From an uncultured Oscillospiraceae bacterium (lineage in GTDB: Bacteria; Bacillota_A; Clostridia; Oscillospirales; Oscillospiraceae): DNA of 6,440 nucleotides. Under the pieces are notes generated by a model that made no database searches, had not been told where the DNA came from, and saw only the letters and a list, made by a program, of their open reading frames with translations. The stretch covers positions 1-6,440 of the forward strand of contig CAKTNU010000109.1 of assembly GCA_934589325.1 (NCBI GenBank), read 5' to 3'. This document shows, piece by piece, positions 1 to 4,587 of the stretch; position 1 is the first letter of the stretch, and each line of letters starts with the position of its first letter. Both the position numbers and the translations under genes were made by a program.

Positions 1-289
1 ATATCATATCCCCGCCCATGCCTGCAATGACTATCGTGTCCACCTTATCAGGCGGGCAGAGCCGCAGCCCGTCACACAGCAGGAACTTTATCCTGCCTGA
101 AACTCCTGCGTGCTCGGCGTTATCTATCGCTGTCCGGAGCGGGCCTTCGTTTATATCCGACGCATATAAATTTCCGGTGTAGCCGTGCCTTGCCAGATGT
201 ACCGGCAGAAAGCCGTGATCCGTGCCGACATCGGCAAGACCGAGTCCGTTTTCGATTTGAGCTGCTATGGTCGATAGGCGTCTGTCCAT
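1..289 (-). CDS. trmK: tRNA (adenine(22)-N(1))-methyltransferase, N-terminal part (cut by window edge)
   Basis: The first 96 codons are visible; the gene runs off the left edge. Members of this family (COG2384) use S-adenosylmethionine to methylate N1 of adenine 22 in bacterial tRNAs in the cytoplasm. The visible part has the Rossmann SAM-binding motif LADVGTDHGFLP (residues about 18-29), the acidic motif ASDINEGPL (43-51), a CDGL segment (72-75) and the family signature IAGMGGDMI (88-96) at the catalytic loop. The ATG at 289 is chosen because GGAGG lies at 294-298 and because the family normally begins about 15-20 residues before the VGTDHG motif, as here. trmK is often found next to rpoD and a Nif3-like gene. 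Here the visible upstream neighbour is a DUF1858 gene, separated by an intrinsic terminator, and rpoD is not in the window. Identification is strong; only the C-terminal part is unseen. Confidence 0.9.
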   Translation of the reverse strand, partial: MDRRLSTIAAQIENGLGLADVGTDHGFLPVHLARHGYTGNLYASDINEGPLRTAIDNAEHAGVSGRIKFLLCDGLRLCPPDKVDTIVIAGMGGDMI

Positions 290-293
290 ATAT

Positions 294-298
294 CCTCC
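294..298 (-). promoter_or_regulatory. Ribosome-binding site of trmK
   Basis: GGAGG on the minus strand, 4 bases before the ATG at 289. It settles the start of trmK. It lies only about 6 bases after the T-tract of the upstream terminator, so no promoter fits between them. Confidence 0.7.
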
Positions 299-304
299 AC
301 ATAT

Positions 305-331
305 AAAAAGACGCTGCCGAAGGCAGCGTCT
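305..331 (-). terminator. Intrinsic terminator after the DUF1858 gene
   Basis: A perfect 10-bp stem (AGACGCTGCC paired with GGCAGCGTCT, arms at 322-331 and 309-318 read on the minus strand) has a 3-base loop and ends in five T residues (305-309) followed by ATAT. There is no T-run on the plus-strand side, so it is directional. It starts about 22 bases after the DUF1858 stop codon and ends about 15 bases before the trmK start codon, so it could also work as a partial terminator or attenuator for trmK. Confidence 0.88.
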
Positions 332-353
332 GTAAGTTCACCGTAAGTTTGCC

Positions 354-560
354 TCAGGGATTACTGACTTCCAGATAGGCCTTGAGATAGGTCAAAAACT
401 CATCGGGGTCAACACCGTGTGCGGCACATGCCTGCTCAAGAGTCTCGCCGCTGGCAAGCGCGCAGCCCATGCAGTGCATACCGATCTCCTGAAAAACAGG
501 AAAAGCCTGAGGGCAATTATCAATGATCTCAGATATGAGAGTTTCTCTGGTTATTTCCAT
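354..560 (-). CDS. DUF1858 domain protein (hybrid-cluster-protein-associated redox disulfide type)
   Basis: This 68-residue protein consists almost wholly of a DUF1858 domain. The signature is clear: an N-terminal helix leading to FPVFQEIGMHCMGC (residues 20-33), then ASGETLEQAC (36-45) and the typical HGVDPDEFLTYL end (48-59). The CxxC pair is Cys30/Cys33, with two further cysteines at 16 and 45. In this family the cysteine pair is thought to act as a redox-active disulfide, and the domain is sometimes attached to or encoded near hybrid cluster protein genes; no such gene is in the window. The start at 560 is supported by GGAGG at 568-572 with a 7-base spacer. There is no signal peptide or membrane segment, so it is cytoplasmic. 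It lies downstream of the zinc-ribbon gene, past a terminator, and is followed by another terminator before trmK. The domain call is firm; the molecular role is unknown. Confidence 0.88.
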   Translation of the reverse strand: MEITRETLISEIIDNCPQAFPVFQEIGMHCMGCALASGETLEQACAAHGVDPDEFLTYLKAYLEVSNP

Positions 561-581
561 TATTCAACCTCCGTAAATCAC

Positions 582-615
582 AAAAGGTAAAGGGACACAC
601 AAGTGCCCCTTTACC
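582..615 (-). terminator. Intrinsic terminator after the zinc-ribbon gene
   Basis: A perfect 9-bp stem, GGTAAAGGG (607-615) with CCCTTTACC (586-594) read on the minus strand, can extend internally by 3 bp (CAC/GTG) across a mismatch. It is followed by TTTTG (582-585 are the T residues). It starts about 15 bases after the zinc-ribbon stop and ends about 22 bases before the DUF1858 start. The T-tract is short, so leaky termination is plausible. Confidence 0.75.
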
Positions 616-629
616 CCGGTACAGGCGGA

Positions 630-908
630 TTAGGCCTGCTCTCTCATCTTAGCGAAGCACTCGCTGCAGTAAACGGGACGATCAGACTTGGGCTCAAAGG
701 GAACCTTTGCCTCGCCGCCGCATGCTGCGCAGGTAGCGGTAAAGTACTCACGGGGGCCACGAGCGGCGTTCTTGCGAGCGTCACGGCATGCCTTGCAGCG
801 CTGGGGCTCATTCTGGAAGCCGCGCTCTGCGTAGAATTCCTGCTCACCGGCGGTGAAAACGAACTCTTTACCACACTCTTTGCAAACTAAGGTCTTGTCT
901 TCGTACAT
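630..908 (-). CDS. Double CxxC zinc-ribbon domain protein
   Basis: The 92-residue protein has eight cysteines in four CxxC pairs: Cys9/12 (CKEC), 38/41 (CKAC), 60/63 (CAAC) and 81/84 (CSEC). The first two pairs plausibly make one zinc site and the last two a second. The N-terminal half (LVCKECGKEFVFTAGEQEFY, then GFQNEPQRCKACR) matches the small Firmicutes 'probable zinc-ribbon' family (zf_Tbcl type). The C-terminal half (CAACGGEAKVPFEP, then PVYCSECF) matches the CxxC-(about 20)-CxxC type often found in the same proteins. No catalytic motif is present; such ribbons may bind nucleic acid or protein, but the role is not established. The start at 908 is supported by AGAGAGGA at 915-922. It lies 48 bases after the sigma-factor gene with no obvious promoter between, so co-transcription is likely. 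A terminator follows. The family is certain; the function is unknown. Confidence 0.87.
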   Translation of the reverse strand: MYEDKTLVCKECGKEFVFTAGEQEFYAERGFQNEPQRCKACRDARKNAARGPREYFTATCAACGGEAKVPFEPKSDRPVYCSECFAKMREQA

Positions 909-956
909 CTTGAATCCTCTCTTTTGATAAATGTGCCTATCGGCTTGTATTTGCGT

Positions 957-1574
957 TCAGCTTATGCTGATGTCGCCTGAATTAAAGTTCCGCGCCAGTT
1001 TGCGCCGTATCCTCTGCACCGCGTTGTCGACCGCCTTGGGCTCTTTCCCGAGGCGCTGGCCTATGTCCTTGTAGGACAGGCCGTCAAGATACAGGGAGAG
1101 AACCTTTCTCTCCATCTTCGACAAGCACTCTGCAAAGGCTGTGTAAAGTTCTTCCTTGCTCTCTCTGGCCAGAACCTGATCCTCCGGCGAACGCCGGAAG
1201 CTCTGGGGAAGCGCCGATAAGTTTGTGCTGGAATCCTCCGAGAGTTCTTCAAGGGACATTCCATCATTGAGCGGGAAATGCTTTAAACGCGATGCGGATT
1301 TGACTGCTGACAAAAGGCGCATCCTGACACAATGCTCCGCAAATGTCCGGAAGCTGACTCCGCAGTCCGTGTCAAAGCGGCGTATGGCGGAGAGCAGTCC
1401 GAAGGTCCCCTCCTGAATGAGGTCCTCGCTGTCTCCTCCGGCGAGGAACAGCGGCCTTGCACATCGGCGAACGAGCTGCATATACCTGCCGGCCAGTTCT
1501 TCCTCCGCGCCGCGATCCTCTGCCGAAACGAGCTTCTGCAGCTCGATATCGGATAATTTCTCGTAGTCTGTCAT
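957..1574 (-). CDS. sigH: RNA polymerase sigma factor, SigH (Spo0H)-like
   Basis: A 205-residue sigma-70 family protein of the sigma-30/SigH group. Region 2 covers about residues 27-97, including DSEDLIQEGTFGLLSAIRRFD (48-68), the core-binding and -10-recognition segment, and VSFRTFAEHCVRMRLLSAVKSASRLKHFPLN (73-103). Region 4 covers about 142-195 with the helix-turn-helix MERKVLSLYLDGLSYKDIGQRLGKEPKAVDNAVQRIRRKLAR. SigH of Bacillus has nearly the same arrangement (KHIPLN, ERKVLVLYLDGRSYQEI, SIDNALQRVKRKL), there directing early sporulation and stationary-phase genes. This copy is slightly shorter than the usual 210-220 residues and differs at several region 2 positions, so a SigH paralog with other targets is possible. 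No ECF-type extracytoplasmic or anti-sigma partner is adjacent. It is expressed from a strong SigA-type promoter about 30 bases upstream. The ribosome-binding site is weak (AAAAGTG region), suggesting modest translation. Confidence 0.82.
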   Translation of the reverse strand: MTDYEKLSDIELQKLVSAEDRGAEEELAGRYMQLVRRCARPLFLAGGDSEDLIQEGTFGLLSAIRRFDTDCGVSFRTFAEHCVRMRLLSAVKSASRLKHFPLNDGMSLEELSEDSSTNLSALPQSFRRSPEDQVLARESKEELYTAFAECLSKMERKVLSLYLDGLSYKDIGQRLGKEPKAVDNAVQRIRRKLARNFNSGDISIS

Positions 1575-1609
1575 AGATACACTTTTAGTCAGTCTATTAT
1601 TCTGTTAGT

Positions 1610-1637
1610 ATTATACAACAAGCTCGCCCAAAGTCAA
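1610..1637 (-). promoter_or_regulatory. SigA-type promoter of the sigH-like gene
   Basis: Read on the minus strand, the -35 box is TTGACT (1632-1637), the spacer is 16 bp and the -10 box is a perfect TATAAT (1610-1615). A run of eight A residues followed by TATTGACT lies directly upstream (about 1638-1648), resembling an UP element. Predicted transcription starts near 1603, giving a leader of about 28 bases before the ATG at 1574. No other promoter is visible before the zinc-ribbon, DUF1858 and trmK genes, so this one may serve all four. Confidence 0.82.
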
Positions 1638-1691
1638 TATTTTTTTTGCGGCATTTTGCAGAATCTGACCTAAAAAAAGCGTTTGACCGCC

Positions 1692-1733
1692 GCGCCGAGG
1701 ATACGCTGGGTGCCTCGGCATATACTTCGGCGC
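1692..1733. repeat. Secondary inverted-repeat cluster with a poly-T on its minus-strand side
   Basis: GCCGAGG (1694-1700) and CCTCGGC (1713-1719) form a 7-bp hairpin with a 12-base loop. The same left arm can instead pair, with one G-T pair, with CTTCGGCGC (1725-1733), giving alternative folds. On the minus strand this is followed, about 15 bases later, by seven T residues (1672-1678). A weak 5-bp stem AGCGT/ACGCT also ends directly at that T-run. It may be a back-up terminator for the lipoprotein gene; this is tentative. Confidence 0.4.
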
Positions 1734-1750
1734 CATGTCCTGCTTCGCTG

Positions 1751-1799
1751 TGTGCAAATGCACCCCCGAAAGGCGTCCGCCTTTCGGGGGTGCAGCACA
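1751..1799. repeat. Large perfect palindrome downstream of the lipoprotein gene (possible terminator or dispersed repeat)
   Basis: Arms of 17 bases match perfectly: 1759-1775 (TGCACCCCCGAAAGGCG) and its reverse complement at 1778-1794, separated by only 2 bases. Outside them, TGTGC (1751-1755) pairs with GCACA (1795-1799) with a three-base bulge, so up to 22 bp can form. On the minus strand it starts about 20 bases after the lipoprotein stop codon. It has no proper T-tract on either side (only TTT in the bulge), so it is not a textbook terminator. It may stop polymerase by stability, protect the mRNA 3' end, or be a copy of a dispersed palindromic element. Confidence 0.8.
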
Positions 1800-1818
1800 T
1801 TCTGAAGCTATATGTATT

Positions 1819-2367
1819 TTAATACTCCGGCAGACCGACTGTCTCGGCTATGGTCTCGATCGAGCTGTATGGCTCATATCCCCACTGACCGACCTCACAG
1901 TCAAGGCCGGCATCGCTGATCAGGCCTTCGGAGTCGGCGCTTATAAGAGTTTTGTATGCGTCATACACGCTGCCGACCTTCATAGAGAATTCGCTCTGCA
2001 CGTCGTTGCCTTTGGGAGAAAGCCAATCGAGCGTTGCCTGGCGTACCTCGTCGTCGCTCATCTGCGTAGCCTCCGCCCAGTTGAGCATATTGGCCGCGAT
2101 GACTGCCGCCTTGAGGCTGGAGCCCGCACTGCCGGGCTGCGCATCATCATTTATCTCATCGAGCACCGCATTGAGCGCTGCAAGATCAGCAGCTCCGTCA
2201 AGAGCCGGGGCATCCGTCTGCTGCGGCGGGACATCCCCGCTCGGAGCTGCAGCAGCCTCCGTCGGCTGGGCGGGCGCTTCGCTCGGTTGAGCTGCAGCGG
2301 TAGCTCCGCAGGCGACAAGCGCCGGAATGAGCATGAGAACTATTATGAAATAAAACAGCTTTTTCAT
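1819..2367 (-). CDS. Small lipoprotein of unknown function
   Basis: The gene encodes a 182-residue exported lipoprotein. MKKLFYFIIVLMLIPALVAC is a type II signal peptide with the lipobox LVAC, so Cys20 would be lipidated and the protein anchored to the outer face of the membrane. Residues about 21-55 are a low-complexity linker rich in Ala, Pro, Gln, Glu and Thr. The remaining 125 or so residues form a mainly helical domain that I do not recognise; WAEATQMSDDEV (97-108) and SPKGNDVQSEFSMKVGSVYDAYK (117-139) are its most distinctive stretches, and a second cysteine is at 157. An upstream in-frame ATG at 2448 would add 27 residues before the signal peptide. It was rejected because a signal peptide starts at 2367 with GGAGG at 2375-2379. 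The gene appears to be a single transcription unit between recG and the sigma-factor gene, with its own promoter. Confidence 0.85.
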   Translation of the reverse strand: MKKLFYFIIVLMLIPALVACGATAAAQPSEAPAQPTEAAAAPSGDVPPQQTDAPALDGAADLAALNAVLDEINDDAQPGSAGSSLKAAVIAANMLNWAEATQMSDDEVRQATLDWLSPKGNDVQSEFSMKVGSVYDAYKTLISADSEGLISDAGLDCEVGQWGYEPYSSIETIAETVGLPEY

Positions 2368-2374
2368 GTCTGTT

Positions 2375-2379
2375 CCTCC
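2375..2379 (-). promoter_or_regulatory. Ribosome-binding site of the lipoprotein gene
   Basis: GGAGG on the minus strand, 7 bases before the ATG at 2367. It decides the start codon in favour of MKKLF rather than the ATG 81 bases further upstream. Confidence 0.8.
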
Positions 2380-2398
2380 ATGTGTCTTTACATATGTC

Positions 2399-2427
2399 CG
2401 GGATCGACTTTTTTCAATTATATCCCG
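2399..2427 (-). promoter_or_regulatory. Leader hairpin containing a second TATAAT element
   Basis: CGGGAT and ATCCCG (2422-2427 and 2399-2404 read on the minus strand) form a 6-bp inverted repeat around a 17-base AT-rich interior. That interior includes TATAAT at 2417-2422. This could be a second -10 box nearer the gene, but no good -35 sequence is seen about 17 bp upstream (TATAGT at best). An 8-base perfect palindrome ACATATGT (2390-2397) adjoins it. It may be a regulatory site in the leader or a minor promoter. Confidence 0.35.
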
Positions 2428-2459
2428 AGGCTTGTGACTACTATACACGCTGGAGGCGA

Positions 2460-2518
2460 AAAAATCAACAAAAGAATTATTAAGAATTTACAAAATAGTG
2501 TCAAAAGGGTTGATTTTT
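2460..2518. repeat. 10-bp inverted repeat framing the lipoprotein promoter
   Basis: AAAAATCAAC (2460-2469) and GTTGATTTTT (2509-2518) are exact reverse complements separated by 39 bases. The -35 and -10 boxes of the lipoprotein promoter lie between them and the predicted start is at the inner edge of one arm. Inside is also a short direct repeat AAGAATT (2472-2478 and 2482-2488). The A-rich/T-rich arms might instead act as a weak bidirectional terminator for recG. The arms are certain; the role is not. Confidence 0.55.
2476..2504 (-). promoter_or_regulatory. SigA-type promoter of the lipoprotein gene
   Basis: On the minus strand there is a perfect -35 box TTGACA (2499-2504), a 17-bp spacer and an AATAAT -10 box (2476-2481, 5 of 6 matches). 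Transcription would start near 2469, giving an untranslated leader of about 100 bases before the ATG at 2367. The surrounding DNA is much richer in A and T than the neighbouring genes, as expected for a promoter region. Confidence 0.72.
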
Positions 2519-2528
2519 ATGTTCTATT

Positions 2529-4583
2529 TCAGTTGAAGCTGCTTGCACTGTCCGCAAAAAGGCGGTCCACCCGCTCATGCAGGGCTCTGTTTTCCGGTTT
2601 TTCAAGTTCCGGATCGTCGGCAAGTACACGCTGAGCCTCATCCTGCGCGGTTTTCAGGATATTCACATCTGCGCCGAGGTCTGCAACATGCATCTCCGGC
2701 AGACCGTGCTGCCGCGAACCGAAGAAATCGCCCGGACCGCGAAGGCGCAGATCCTCTTCGGATATTTTGAAGCCGTCGTTTGTATGCGTCATTACGGCAA
2801 GGCGGCTCCTGACCTCCTCTCCGTCCGCATCCGAGACAAGAACGCAGTAGCTTTTATGACGCCCGCGCCCAACACGGCCGCGGAGCTGGTGCAGCTGGCT
2901 CAGGCCGAAGCGTTCGGCGTTCTCCACAATCATCAGCGCCGCGTTCGGCACGTCAACTCCTACCTCGATGACCGTTGTCGAAACAAGGATGTCCATCTCC
3001 CCTTCCGCAAACTCGGCCATTATTTTTTCCTTGTCCTTCGCCTTCATACGCCCGTGGACACAGCCCACACGAAGCTCCGGGAACGCGGCCGCAAGCTCCT
3101 TGGCGTGCTCCTCGGCGGATTTGAGCTTCACCGGCAGCTCGTCGTTATCCTCTACCATCGGACACACGACAAACACCTGCCGCCCCTCGCCGACAAGCTT
3201 TCTTATAAAACTATTCAGCCGCGCACGGTACGATTCGCCGACCGCAAAGGTATCGACCTTCTGTCGTCCGGGCGGCAGCTCGTCAAGTATCGAGACATCC
3301 AGATCCCCGTATATCATCAGCGCCAGCGTTCTCGGTATCGGCGTTGCAGACATTACGAGCACGTGCGGCTTGAGCCCCTTGCCGATAAGCGCGGAGCGCT
3401 GTGCCACACCGAAGCGGTGCTGCTCATCGGTTATCACAAGTCCGAGGCGCGAGTATTCGACATCGCTGCTGAACAGCGCATGGGTCCCGACAACAAGGTC
3501 AATATCCCCTGCAGCAAGCGCGGACTTCACGGTGCGCTTTTCCTTGGCGGTCATGGAGCCGGTAAGCCTCGCGACACGCAGGCCGCAGGGTGCAAAAAGC
3601 TCGCCGAGCGTTGCGGCGTGCTGTTCGGCCAGGATCTCGGTCGGCGCCATAAATGCGCTCATATAGCCGCACTTCCACGCATACCAGATAAGCGCGGCTG
3701 CAACGAGCGTTTTGCCGCTGCCAACATCGCCCTGCAAAAGTCTGTTCATCACGCGGCCAGAACGCATATCCGATATTGCCTGCATAACGGCACGCTTCTG
3801 CGCTCCGGTCGGCTCGAACGGCAGCGAGGCAAAAAACTCCCCCGCATCCGCTCCGTCCATGACGATGCCGCCCTGCTCCGTGCGCTCGCCGCGCATCCTG
3901 TTCAGCGCACAGGCGAGCACGAAAAACTCCTCGAAGATAAATCTTTTTCTCGCAAGCTCCAGCGCACCGAAGTCGATAGGAAAATGGATGTTTTCATATG
4001 CATATCTGGCCTGTACCAGCTCGCATCTGCTGCGGACACTGTCCGGCAGCACATCGCATATCTGATCTCCGCACTCATCCAGCCCCTGACGCATGCTCTG
4101 CAGCATGGTACGCTGATTCAGCCCGGAGTTCACACGGTATATGGGGATTATGCGTCCAGTTATGCTGTGAGCGCCGTTTTCCCGCTCATATATAGGGTTC
4201 GTCATGCTGCACAGACTGCCGCGGCGCTCTATCTTGCCATAAAAAATATAGCTCTCGCCGCGGTGCAGATTGTCCTTGGCGTAGCTCTGGTTAAAAAAAG
4301 TGATGTCTACAGCGCCGCTCTCGTCAACGGCGCGCAGTCTGACGATATCAAGACCGCGCCGTATTCTCGACAGGCGCGGCGTATCGGCAACGAGTGCACA
4401 GACGCATACAGTCTCGCCGTCAGCGGTCAGCGCTATGGGCTTGAATATGCTCCTGTCCTCATATTTTCTGGGGAAATACGAAAGCAGGTCATAGAGAGAA
4501 AAGACGCCGAGCTTGTTGAGCGCCTGCGCCTTTTTCTCGCCTATTCCCTTGATGTATCTCACATCTGTGTTAAGATCGGCCAT
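2529..4583 (-). CDS. recG: ATP-dependent DNA helicase RecG
   Basis: A complete 684-residue RecG, normal length for the family. RecG reverses stalled replication forks and migrates branched DNA such as Holliday junctions, using ATP. The wedge/OB-fold part covers about residues 1-230, opening with VRYIKGIGEKKAQALNKLG (8-26) and including the YFPRKYEDRS segment (36-45). The helicase core follows: Q-motif-like region PTGAQKRA (258-265), Walker A GDVGSGKT (285-292), APTEILAEQH (313-322), the DEQH Walker B box (386-389) with HRFG, SATPIPRT (412-419), STTVIEVGVDVPNA (535-548) and the arginine-finger motif QLRGRVGRG (566-574). The C-terminal TRG motif, FKISEEDLRLRGPGDFFGSRQHG (605-627), is intact. 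It starts 4 bases after the apbE-like stop codon, with only a weak GGAA before its ATG, so translational coupling is likely. All key motifs are intact, so it should be active. Confidence 0.98.
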   Translation of the reverse strand: MADLNTDVRYIKGIGEKKAQALNKLGVFSLYDLLSYFPRKYEDRSIFKPIALTADGETVCVCALVADTPRLSRIRRGLDIVRLRAVDESGAVDITFFNQSYAKDNLHRGESYIFYGKIERRGSLCSMTNPIYERENGAHSITGRIIPIYRVNSGLNQRTMLQSMRQGLDECGDQICDVLPDSVRSRCELVQARYAYENIHFPIDFGALELARKRFIFEEFFVLACALNRMRGERTEQGGIVMDGADAGEFFASLPFEPTGAQKRAVMQAISDMRSGRVMNRLLQGDVGSGKTLVAAALIWYAWKCGYMSAFMAPTEILAEQHAATLGELFAPCGLRVARLTGSMTAKEKRTVKSALAAGDIDLVVGTHALFSSDVEYSRLGLVITDEQHRFGVAQRSALIGKGLKPHVLVMSATPIPRTLALMIYGDLDVSILDELPPGRQKVDTFAVGESYRARLNSFIRKLVGEGRQVFVVCPMVEDNDELPVKLKSAEEHAKELAAAFPELRVGCVHGRMKAKDKEKIMAEFAEGEMDILVSTTVIEVGVDVPNAALMIVENAERFGLSQLHQLRGRVGRGRHKSYCVLVSDADGEEVRSRLAVMTHTNDGFKISEEDLRLRGPGDFFGSRQHGLPEMHVADLGADVNILKTAQDEAQRVLADDPELEKPENRALHERVDRLFADSASSFN

Positions 4584-4587
4584 GATA

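Noticed and set aside
120..341. A 73-codon minus-strand open frame overlapping trmK.
   Set aside because: It reads through the terminator stem and is in a different frame from the clear TrmK sequence, which has a proper start and motifs.
603..890. A 95-codon plus-strand open frame opposite the zinc-ribbon gene.
   Set aside because: It is an antisense shadow in register with a gene that has four CxxC pairs and a clear ribosome-binding site.
1597..1800. A 67-codon minus-strand open frame starting in the palindrome.
   Set aside because: It has no good ribosome-binding site, covers the palindrome and the sigH promoter, and its peptide similarity to the opposite-strand reading is due only to the inverted repeat.
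2368..2448. Upstream start for the lipoprotein gene adding 27 residues.
   Set aside because: It would bury the signal peptide; the internal ATG at 2367 has GGAGG at the right distance and gives a normal lipoprotein signal.
2499..2506. TGTCAAAA resembling a Spo0A box (TGTCGAA).
   Set aside because: It is one base off and is simply the complement of the -35 box TTGACA; a single imperfect match is not evidence.
1735..2634. A 299-codon plus-strand open frame across the lipoprotein gene.
   Set aside because: It is again in register with the minus-strand lipoprotein codons, lacks a ribosome-binding site, runs through the palindrome, the promoter region and into recG, and resembles no protein family.
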